From a virus: a stretch of 28,373 bases of DNA. The stretch is taken from the IMG/VR virus record IMGVR_UViG_3300028315_000511, positions 1 through 28,373 of that record. The stretch is one strand, 5' to 3'. The notes below the pieces were generated by a model. The model was not told the origin of the DNA. It worked only from the letters and a program-made list of their open reading frames with translations, and made no database searches. Shown here one piece after another: positions 9,262 through 15,763 of this stretch (position 1 is its first letter; the number at the start of each line of letters is the position of its first letter). Position numbers and translations under genes: made by a program.

Positions 9262-10289
9262 CACGCACCGAAGGCGTTGGCCTTGCGGTTCTTCGCAAGC
9301 GCACGGATAGAACCCTCCGAGTAGTGGTTCGCGCGGTCGATCTTGACGAGCGCCCTCGGGTTGGTCCCGGAGAGAGAGACGTAGCACCCTCGATGCACGA
9401 CGAGGGGGAACTCTGGAATGACCTGGCTGTTTACCGTATTCTTGAGCTCGCTCACAATATTTCCCGCGTCGCTCGTGTATCCCGTGTCGGTGTCGTAGAC
9501 CGAAAGAACGCAATCCGTTCCGGCACCGGAGAGCAAGTAGGCATGTCCGATCGTGCCTCGTCCGACGAACACATGGCCACTCGCAGTCATGAGAACGGAG
9601 TCCTGATACCGCTCAACCGGCGGGAAGAGCCGGGCATCGTCCGTCACGATGTTGTCGAAGAGAGCCGTTCCGGTAGTCGTCCCCGCATCCTGGCCAATCA
9701 CGCCGAACACCCCAGACGTGATGTCTGCATTCGTCAGTCCGGTCACCTGCGTAAACGATGCGCCATCGAGCCAGGCGTCGATCGTTCCGCCTGCTCCACC
9801 GGCCGGATCGAAAAAGACCTCAATGCAGTGCCACTCGCCGAGTGTCAGACCCTTGAATGAGCTGGCCGTCGCCTTCCCGATGCCGAGGCGATAGCCATTT
9901 GCGGTCGTGTAGTTGACCATCACGCCCGCTTCTGGCGTGTTCGTCGAGCTCCAGAAGTCCAGGATCTTGAACTCGTCCGAGTTCGCCATCACCGTGTCCG
10001 GGCTCAGCCAGAACATGAAGCGGACGTAGAGCTCATTCGTTCCCGCGGTCATGTCCCAGGATCCGGTCTCCTGGAGGTACGCATCGGCAGGGGTGCCATC
10101 ATTCTCAAGAGCCACGCGCATGCAGTACGCGCCGCGCCACGGCATCGCCGTGTGCGTATGGGGAAATCTCGCAAGCTCCGAGTAGTGAGGAAAGTCGAGA
10201 CGGGACTCGGTGTCGGTTTCCGTATCAAAATGCGTTGCCGCGAAGGTACCTGACTCGAAGTTCTCCTCGGTCACAAACGCAAAGGCCAC
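9261..10289 (-). CDS. Concanavalin A-like lectin/glucanase-fold virion protein
   Basis: A 342-residue protein starting at GTG, with AAGGAG six bases upstream. Residues about 60-215 show the strand order of the concanavalin A-like sandwich: ELYVRFMFWLS, a buried K-I-L-D-F strand, LGEWHCIEVFFDP, DAWLDG near 166-171, and ALFDNIVTDD. The Trp-containing LGEWHCIEV and DAWLDG strands are typical of polysaccharide-binding or lyase-like versions, but I see no certain catalytic pair. The C-terminal 110 residues form a separate beta module. Together with the following LamG-like protein it makes a likely glycan-recognition pair. Confidence 0.7.
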   Translation of the reverse strand: MAFAFVTEENFESGTFAATHFDTETDTESRLDFPHYSELARFPHTHTAMPWRGAYCMRVALENDGTPADAYLQETGSWDMTAGTNELYVRFMFWLSPDTVMANSDEFKILDFWSSTNTPEAGVMVNYTTANGYRLGIGKATASSFKGLTLGEWHCIEVFFDPAGGAGGTIDAWLDGASFTQVTGLTNADITSGVFGVIGQDAGTTTGTALFDNIVTDDARLFPPVERYQDSVLMTASGHVFVGRGTIGHAYLLSGAGTDCVLSVYDTDTGYTSDAGNIVSELKNTVNSQVIPEFPLVVHRGCYVSLSGTNPRALVKIDRANHYSEGSIRALAKNRKANAFGA

Positions 10290-10304
10290 GGGAGTCTCCT
10301 TCGG

Positions 10305-10892
10305 TTACTTGATGGCGCTCTCGAGCTTGCTCTCAAGAGCGGCAAGCTTCTCCCGCATCGCTTCCTTCTCGGGGTCCGGCTTCGCAAAGATCTCATCGTA
10401 GTTGCTCTTGTACTGCTGGCTCGGGAATGAGAACGTCCGCCGCGCGGGGATCTGAGCTCCGTCCATGTTGAGCTGCGAAGTGGCCGGCCGATATCGATCC
10501 AAGTTGCACAGATGGTCCGCCTCGTCCGAGGGGATCCCCTTGTAGAGGGCCAGGAGCGAATTCCTCAAATCTTGGATGCGTCGCTTGTTCCGCTTCTCCC
10601 AGGCGCGGTTCTGCGCCACGGCACCCGGTGGGTTCCGGCGCATCTCCTCAGCCGAGAGCATGCCCTCCTTGATCTCTTCCTCAAGCTTCTTGATGAGTCG
10701 AGCCGCCTTGGTCCGCTGCTCGGGCGTCAGGTCCGGGGGAGCCTGCTCCAGCATCTTGTCGATGCGGCGGATGGCCTCTCGGGACTGCCCCTTGTTCAGC
10801 TTCCCCTCGGGATCCGGGCGAGCAATGATGGCCTGATGGATAGACCGCTCGCGCTCGCATTCCTCGACCTGCGCGGGCCTCAGATAGTTCAT
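10305..10892 (-). CDS. Conserved coiled-coil protein of the capsid region
   Basis: A 195-residue hydrophilic protein, mostly charged helices. The central EMRRNPPGAV then AWEKRNKRRI segment (about 83-107) is a pattern I recall in uncharacterised phage proteins encoded near capsid genes. The tail has another heptad helix (170-195). The ATG overlaps the previous stop as ATGA, so it is coupled to the putative oxygenase gene. No enzymatic motif is visible. A structural or assembly role is inferred from neighbours. Confidence 0.65.
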   Translation of the reverse strand: MNYLRPAQVEECERERSIHQAIIARPDPEGKLNKGQSREAIRRIDKMLEQAPPDLTPEQRTKAARLIKKLEEEIKEGMLSAEEMRRNPPGAVAQNRAWEKRNKRRIQDLRNSLLALYKGIPSDEADHLCNLDRYRPATSQLNMDGAQIPARRTFSFPSQQYKSNYDEIFAKPDPEKEAMREKLAALESKLESAIK

Positions 10893-11302
10893 GACTTTCT
10901 CCAATCGACGATGAAGTGCACCCGAGGCTGAGATCCCCAATTGATCGCAGCGTGTTCGATTCGAGGATCCATCTCGTAGATCCCGTCCTGCTCGGGTTGC
11001 ATCCACTCCCCACCCTGCATGATCCAAGATCGATCGTTCCCCTGGATCACCAGGATCGACCTCCGAAACTCATCCTCGATCCCGTCTTGGTGTGGAGGAA
11101 TGCTGCCATCGGGCCAGACGATCGAGACGCAGGCATGCCTCCAGGGCGGAGGGAAGACGGAGCCCAGGAGAGGCAGAAACCGCTCTCGCGTCTCGTCTCT
11201 TCCAGATGTTCCATACCCCTCTTTCTTCTTTCGGATCCCGAGGCCTGGAACCCATTCCAGAAGATGATCCGCGCCAGAATAGGATCCAGACCTTTCGATC
11301 AA
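10889..11302 (-). CDS. Putative 2OG-Fe(II) oxygenase, aspartyl/asparaginyl hydroxylase-like
   Basis: A 137-residue protein. It carries the sparse pattern of small 2-oxoglutarate/Fe(II) oxygenases of the Asp/Asn beta-hydroxylase type: H71-x-D73 within IPPHQDG, an Arg pair at 80-81 starting a strand, G107-Y-E-M-D, distal H117 in IEHAAIN, and R127 in RVHFIVDW for the 2-oxoglutarate carboxylate. Ligand assignments are by pattern only. The TTG start overlaps the beta-helix gene stop as TTGA and has only a weak ribosome site. It lies among capsid and tail genes, so its substrate could be a virion protein, a host protein or a small molecule. A cupin without activity is the alternative. Confidence 0.55.
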   Translation of the reverse strand: MIERSGSYSGADHLLEWVPGLGIRKKKEGYGTSGRDETRERFLPLLGSVFPPPWRHACVSIVWPDGSIPPHQDGIEDEFRRSILVIQGNDRSWIMQGGEWMQPEQDGIYEMDPRIEHAAINWGSQPRVHFIVDWRKS

Positions 11303-12246
11303 AGATCCGTGCTGGCAGTGAAACCGCCCGTGTACACCGCATTCGGAGTTGCCGGAGACTCCCCATCCGCATTGACGATCATGATCGGGGGGAAGATCTG
11401 CATGTCCGCTCCCGTGACTGCCTCGTCGATGTTGGCGGCATCGTCCTGAAGCCGGATATACAGATTCGGACCGAGCCGACCTGTCGTCGTGGCGACCGTG
11501 ATGATTGCAAGATCCTCGGCCGCATCCGTGAAGATGTAGCCGTCATGGATCTGGATCCTCACCGCGGCCGTGGTGACGTTCTCGATCGCGCCTTCGTCGA
11601 AGTTCCCGTAGAGGTCGAAGTTGCGGATGATGATGTCATCCCCGCCCACGATCGAGATCGCCGTGTCAGCGCCATCTGCAGCCGCGCCGATGTGACGCCA
11701 ACCGTCGATCAAGAGCCGGTCCGCATTGGCGTCCGTGACGATAAAGTCCGTCGCCTGCCCGGTGACGTCCCGGGTCTCGATGTTGAGGAGCCGGCAGTCC
11801 GCCGCGTTGATGTCGATCGGACCCGTGAGCGCATCCACGCCGCCCGTGAAGAGGACGTTCGAGATGGTGATGTTCGCGGCATCCACGTCCATGTCCGCGC
11901 CCGTTGCCGTGGTGAAGTTCACCGTCGGTCGGTCCGAGCCATGGCCGATCCCGATGCAGGTGATGCCGGCGACGTCGAGTGCCAGGCCCGCCGCTGCGGT
12001 CACCGTCTCCGTGTGGCCCGGCATGAGGACGATCACGTCTCCGTTGTTGGCCGCGCACTGGCCCACAGCGTAATCCCATGTCGCGAAGGGCTTATCCGGC
12101 GCCTTCCCATGCCCCGGGCTGTCCGCGGCATTGGCCCCACCCGAATCCACGAAGAAGATGTTCCCGGTCGTCGTGATCGGGGTTCCCGCCATGAGGAACC
12201 CCTGCCCAACGAATCCGCCGGGGAATGTCGCGCTGGTGAGCGGCAT
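11299..12246 (-). CDS. Right-handed beta-helix structural protein
   Basis: A 315-residue protein from an ATG with AAGGGAG six bases upstream. The N-terminal part contains FFVDS then G-H-G-K-A-P-D-K-P-F-A-T-W, a segment typical of phage beta-helix proteins. Residues about 70-260 are short repeated strands rich in I, V, D and N (DVIVLMPGHTETV, GITCIGIG, ITISNVLFTGG, CRLLNIETRD, DRLLIDGWRHIG), the pattern of a pectate-lyase-like coil. It directly follows the capsid gene and a small basic gene. It may be a capsid surface fibre or glycan-active protein; no catalytic residues were assigned. Confidence 0.7.
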   Translation of the reverse strand: MPLTSATFPGGFVGQGFLMAGTPITTTGNIFFVDSGGANAADSPGHGKAPDKPFATWDYAVGQCAANNGDVIVLMPGHTETVTAAAGLALDVAGITCIGIGHGSDRPTVNFTTATGADMDVDAANITISNVLFTGGVDALTGPIDINAADCRLLNIETRDVTGQATDFIVTDANADRLLIDGWRHIGAAADGADTAISIVGGDDIIIRNFDLYGNFDEGAIENVTTAAVRIQIHDGYIFTDAAEDLAIITVATTTGRLGPNLYIRLQDDAANIDEAVTGADMQIFPPIMIVNADGESPATPNAVYTGGFTASTDL

Positions 12247-12247
12247 C

Positions 12248-12451
12248 TCAGACTCCCTTTTCCTGCGGTCGAGTTCGAACGCGCTTCACGCCGAGGCTTC
12301 GATCTCGCGACTGCATGCTGCCCAGATTCTTCGGATAGGCCGGACCCCGTTCCGGGATGGCCGGAACCGTTCCCCTGCCGACGGGATCCATCCCGGTCGG
12401 AGTCCGAGCCTGGCGCTTCCCGCGGACCGGATGGTACGAGGACGCCTTCAT
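12248..12451 (-). CDS. Small basic protein downstream of major capsid gene
   Basis: A 67-residue Arg/Lys/Pro-rich protein whose ATG overlaps the capsid stop as TGATG. The frame is open further upstream, antisense-like through the capsid gene, so this ATG is the sensible start. It looks disordered and nucleic-acid or capsid binding in character, with no motif that I recognise. The tight spacing (1 bp to the beta-helix gene) supports its being real. Function unknown. Confidence 0.55.
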   Translation of the reverse strand: MKASSYHPVRGKRQARTPTGMDPVGRGTVPAIPERGPAYPKNLGSMQSRDRSLGVKRVRTRPQEKGV

Positions 12452-13368
12452 CACGAAACCTGTGCGCCGAGCACAAACCGCCAGTCGCGCCATACCATGG
12501 CGTATCGGACGTACGCCCGGTACTTCGCCGCGAACGTGTCGAAGTCCTCGACGAAGCCATACTCGAGCGGAATGCGGTCGATCCACTTGAGGAAGAGACG
12601 CATGTAGCTCGAGTCCATCATGAACCAGTTGTTCGTGTCCGTGAGGTAGTTCCACTCGACGAGCCGGTAGCGGCCCTCGTGGACGTTCGCGTTGTTGTTC
12701 GCCGTTTCGAGCTTCCCGGGCGAGTTGACGATCTCGAAGGCTTCCTCATAGAGGTCCGGAGGGAAGAGCAGCGTGTCCGGCATGACCTGGATCCGCTCGG
12801 CCTGTGGCCCGCGGAACTGGACCATCTGCACGCGGGCTGTCTGGACGCTCGTCGCCGTGAGAGAGCCCGTGATCACGTTATCGAAGCCCGTGGCCGTGCT
12901 CGCTCCGGTCGTGGTCGTGTGAGAGTCGCTGCACAAGGCAACGCCCTCGCTGTTCGTATAGAACAGCGTATCCACTGCAAACGCGTTGTTGAACATGCGG
13001 GCGGCATGCTGCTGTCGCGTCCGGTAGGCCGAAGCCGCCAGCGCCCGGGGCTTGTCGTCCCAGATGTTGTACTGATCGTCGTCCCAGAGCTTTCGCTCGA
13101 GCTGGAAGCCGTTCACCCACTCGAGGTAGGTGGCGGTCGAGTCGTACCCGAGGTGCTGGTCCTGATATGTGACGGTCCCCTGGAACTGCTGGAAGTCCTC
13201 GATCGTGGTCACGCTCGAGAACGTCATGTTGTTCCGGCCGTTGTGGGGAACCATGTCGTAGAGCACCGGAATCATGTCCGGGTGCGCGTTGTACTCGTCG
13301 TTGAAGATCCGCTCGAAACGAGGATCGAGAAGATCCGCAAAGTTCGCTGAAGTGTGCGGAACTGCCAT
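12451..13368 (-). CDS. Major capsid protein, Mu gpT-like HK97 fold
   Basis: A 305-residue protein, the size of Mu gpT. It opens with a short helical arm (TSANFADLLDPRFERIFND), then the long beta-structured P-domain and the ALCSDSHTTTT motif at about 144-154, which corresponds to the LFS-x-x-H-P segment of gpT-type capsids. Further matches are ERIQVMPDTLLFPPDLYEEAFEIV and the C-terminal FDTFAAKYRAYVRYAMVWRDWRFV strand-helix. It forms the head shell. It sits after scaffold and decoration-like genes, and AGGGGAC lies upstream of its ATG. Confidence 0.85.
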   Translation of the reverse strand: MAVPHTSANFADLLDPRFERIFNDEYNAHPDMIPVLYDMVPHNGRNNMTFSSVTTIEDFQQFQGTVTYQDQHLGYDSTATYLEWVNGFQLERKLWDDDQYNIWDDKPRALAASAYRTRQQHAARMFNNAFAVDTLFYTNSEGVALCSDSHTTTTGASTATGFDNVITGSLTATSVQTARVQMVQFRGPQAERIQVMPDTLLFPPDLYEEAFEIVNSPGKLETANNNANVHEGRYRLVEWNYLTDTNNWFMMDSSYMRLFLKWIDRIPLEYGFVEDFDTFAAKYRAYVRYAMVWRDWRFVLGAQVS

Positions 13369-13381
13369 TTCTCAGGTCCCC

Positions 13382-14113
13382 TTAGGTGTTCACAGAGGTG
13401 TAGTTGCCGCCATAGAAGTGATCCGTGATGAACACTTCCGCCCAGGTCTTGGTAGAGCCATCCGCTGCGGCATCCTTGTGATACAGGTGAACGCAGCGAA
13501 TGCTGCACGCCGCAGTTGTCTGGACATCCGCTGTCGCATCCAGCTCATCATACGTTGACGTGAGCTGGATACCGGCATCTTCGCCAGGACCAAACGTGCT
13601 GAGATAGAACGTGTCGCCCACGGCGATGTCTGCCGGGAATGCGATGATCGGTACGGCTGTAGTCGTGACGGCCGTGATCTTCCGGAGGATGCCTGCGTTG
13701 GCGCCGGTCGCCCCCCAGATATAGCCATCGTCGTAGGTGGCCTGCGTCGCGGAAAAGGTCAGAAGCAAGCCCGTTGTGTCCGCGGTCGTATTGCTGACCG
13801 CAGTCAGCGCCGTCCCGCTGGTAGACCCGCCAGAGAGGCGGCCATGCCAGAGGGCCTGCGAGTTGATGATGACTGAAACGTAGGCCGCAGGGTCGCTTCC
13901 ATCGGACTGCTGCGCAGTGTTTCGAGTCGTCGGAGCGTCCAGGGAAATTCCGAGCACGTCGGTCTGGTCGTTGGTCTCAGCCATGAGGACGCCATCGTTG
14001 TTCGCAAGAGCCGAAGGCTCAACGGGGATCCCCTCAGTTCCGTTCCATGTTTCTCCGATCTGAAACTTGCGCACAACGGGCGCATTGCCGGAGAGCAGAG
14101 TCGAAAGCTTCAT
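13382..14113 (-). CDS. Probable head decoration/stabilisation protein
   Basis: A 243-residue beta-rich, Thr/Ala/Gly-rich protein encoded immediately before the major capsid gene. The N-terminus (VVRKFQIGETWNG) and repeated short strands resemble capsid accessory proteins of other phages, which sit in this position between scaffold and capsid. Two Cys lie near 203-208. No enzyme motif is present. A decoration role is inferred from gene order and composition. Confidence 0.6.
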   Translation of the reverse strand: MKLSTLLSGNAPVVRKFQIGETWNGTEGIPVEPSALANNDGVLMAETNDQTDVLGISLDAPTTRNTAQQSDGSDPAAYVSVIINSQALWHGRLSGGSTSGTALTAVSNTTADTTGLLLTFSATQATYDDGYIWGATGANAGILRKITAVTTTAVPIIAFPADIAVGDTFYLSTFGPGEDAGIQLTSTYDELDATADVQTTAACSIRCVHLYHKDAAADGSTKTWAEVFITDHFYGGNYTSVNT

Positions 14114-14157
14114 ACTGCATCTCTACTTTTCCGGCCTTGAAGGCTCTCGTTGAAGCG

Positions 14158-14457
14158 TTACACCTTCCCGTGAAAGGACTCGTGAACGTAGATCTTTCGA
14201 TAGTGCCCCGGTTCCCGGCAGGCATCGCATGCACCGTTCACGCCACCGTAGAGCTCGTGCCAATCGTCCTTCGGTTCGTAGTGCGCCTTCCGGGAGTTCC
14301 ATTTGTGATCGCACGATAAGCACAGCAGGATGGTCTGTCGAAGCGCAGCAAGATCCGAGATGTACGACCCGGTCACCGCTCCGATACGACGCCCCGGAGC
14401 AACGGCGCGAGCTACCGCGCGACGGCGTTCCAGCTCTTTCGGGGAGATCACCCTCAC
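14158..14457 (-). CDS. Small zinc-ribbon-like protein
   Basis: A 99-residue protein beginning at GTG, which overlaps the scaffold stop as GTGA. The first third is basic and Ala/Arg-rich; the second half has a pair of CxxC knuckles, CLSCDHKW at about 46-53 and CDACREPGHY at about 77-86, and WHELYGG between them, so it should bind one zinc ion. Zinc-ribbon proteins of this size occur in phage late operons as assembly or regulatory factors. Role unknown. Confidence 0.6.
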   Translation of the reverse strand: MRVISPKELERRRAVARAVAPGRRIGAVTGSYISDLAALRQTILLCLSCDHKWNSRKAHYEPKDDWHELYGGVNGACDACREPGHYRKIYVHESFHGKV

Positions 14458-15236
14458 GCGGCGGCGTCCTTGCGCGCCTTCAGGATCTCGAGCTCCTTCT
14501 GGAGGTTCGGGTCCTTGGGGCCGCTGTAGAGGCCCCGCTTGATGGCCTCCCGATAGTACTCCACGCGGTGCGGCTCGACCCAGCTCGGGAAGCCCGACCC
14601 GGAGCTGCCGCCGTTCGACTTCGAGGGAGCGGATCTGCGTCCCGATCCCGTCCCGGCCGCATCCACGGTTGCGCGGTCTCCGGTCGTCTCCTTGACCTCG
14701 CTCTTTCGGGGCTTCCCCGGAGAGGCCCCGTAGACGATCCGAAGCGCGGCGAGCTCCGTGGCCGCAGAGTCGGGGTGGCCCTCCTGGATCAGCTCCTCGA
14801 AAGCAGCCTTCGCTTCCTTGAAGGCATCGCTCGTCCGGTCGGCGAGCTCCGGAATCGCGTCCCGGAACTCCTTGAGCTTCGATTTGATCACCGTCTCGGA
14901 CTGCTGCGCGCGGCTTTGCTCTGCGAAGCGCTTCTCCGCGGCCTGGATCATCTTCGCGGCCTTCACCTCGGCCAGGTACTCCATGCCCTGAGCCTGAGAA
15001 ATGTGACCGTCGTCGATGAATTTCTGAACCTCGGCCGCCGAGTAGATGCGGTCTTCGGCGGGCTTCTCGGGCTCCCTGGGAGCCTCCCGGCGCGAGGCGC
15101 GGAGCTCCTCGAGCAGTTGCTCCTGCCGCTCGGCGACCTTGCTGTTCTGTTCGGCGATCTTCTCGGCGAAGAGATCGAGCTGGTTCGATTCTTCGGGCTT
15201 CTCAGGAGTCTCGGTGGACTCAGGAGCCTCTGCCAT
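14454..15236 (-). CDS. Capsid scaffold protein
   Basis: A 260-residue acidic, strongly helical protein between portal and capsid genes, the normal scaffold place. The start chosen is the second of two adjacent ATGs, because AAGGAG is five bases upstream of it and only two from the first. Residues about 20-170 are coiled coil, rich in Glu, Lys and Gln, with EERIYSAAEVQKFIDDG-like charge blocks; residues 180-215 are Ser/Gly-rich and disordered; the last 45 residues form a conserved-looking helical end, likely the capsid-binding part. No assembly protease motif is visible. Confidence 0.7.
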   Translation of the reverse strand: MAEAPESTETPEKPEESNQLDLFAEKIAEQNSKVAERQEQLLEELRASRREAPREPEKPAEDRIYSAAEVQKFIDDGHISQAQGMEYLAEVKAAKMIQAAEKRFAEQSRAQQSETVIKSKLKEFRDAIPELADRTSDAFKEAKAAFEELIQEGHPDSAATELAALRIVYGASPGKPRKSEVKETTGDRATVDAAGTGSGRRSAPSKSNGGSSGSGFPSWVEPHRVEYYREAIKRGLYSGPKDPNLQKELEILKARKDAAA

Positions 15237-15429
15237 CATCACTCCTTGCGATGGAAGGAACCCCATCGCTCAAGACATTCAAAGACTTGCAGAACCGACA
15301 CCGCAGTTCAAGTGTCCCTTGAAGCCTGGGCTCTAAATGGAACTGCGCCAGGAGCTTCCGACACCTCTGGCAGTTCCAGGACTCGAGATGGGGCTCAGGC
15401 CGTTTCGGCCGGATCGGATGAGCGCCCAA
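15220..15429 (-). CDS. Com-like zinc-finger protein (Mu Com family)
   Basis: A 69-residue protein. It has two CxxC pairs, C20-x2-C23 (NCQRCRKLL) and C44-x2-C47 (RCRFCKSLN), with an ELRC strand before the second pair, matching the pattern of Mu Com, an RNA-binding zinc finger that activates translation of mom. The first start downstream of a good ribosome site (GAAGGAG, four bases) is TTG at 15429; no ATG or GTG fits. The gene overlaps the preceding gene by 35 nt and the scaffold start by 17 nt. No mom-like gene was recognised, so the target could be the overlapped scaffold message. Confidence 0.6.
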   Translation of the reverse strand: MGAHPIRPKRPEPHLESWNCQRCRKLLAQFHLEPRLQGTLELRCRFCKSLNVLSDGVPSIARSDDGRGS

Positions 15430-15763
15430 GAAGCTCCTTCGGGAGCCGCAGGCATTCGTCACGGGCCTCCATCCTCTCTCGCAACATCGCGATTTCCCAG
15501 GAGATTCGATCTCTCTCCACGCTCTCCATGTACTGTGTCGAGCGCATCCGCTCTTCGAGTATCGAGAGGCTTCTCTGGTCTCGATCTTGGATTTCCCCGA
15601 CCTTGCGCAGGTAGAGGTCCCAGGACTCCTGACCGACAAGGATGTTCACGCTCGCCTGTTCTTTTTGGGCTTGCCGGGCTTCATGGGCGCGCCGGCTCTT
15701 CCGCTCGCGCTCTCGGTTCTGCCGGGCCTTCTCCGCCTTGTACTTGAGAAGGTCCGTTCTCAT
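15395..15763 (-). CDS. Basic coiled-coil protein between portal and scaffold
   Basis: A 122-residue highly charged helical protein, with Arg/Glu/Lys repeats at 1-45 and 65-110, ATG overlapping the portal stop as ATGA. It shows no named domain. Small helical proteins at this position may be head completion or scaffold helpers. The frame is clean and coupled, so the gene is likely real; the role is unknown. Confidence 0.55.
   Translation of the reverse strand: MRTDLLKYKAEKARQNRERERKSRRAHEARQAQKEQASVNILVGQESWDLYLRKVGEIQDRDQRSLSILEERMRSTQYMESVERDRISWEIAMLRERMEARDECLRLPKELLGRSSDPAETA

Noticed and set aside
11092-13350. Very long plus-strand open frame opposite the beta-helix and capsid genes
   Set aside because: Composition is Arg/Asp/His/Val shuffled as expected for the antisense of a GC-rich gene; no start signal and the minus-strand genes have known families.
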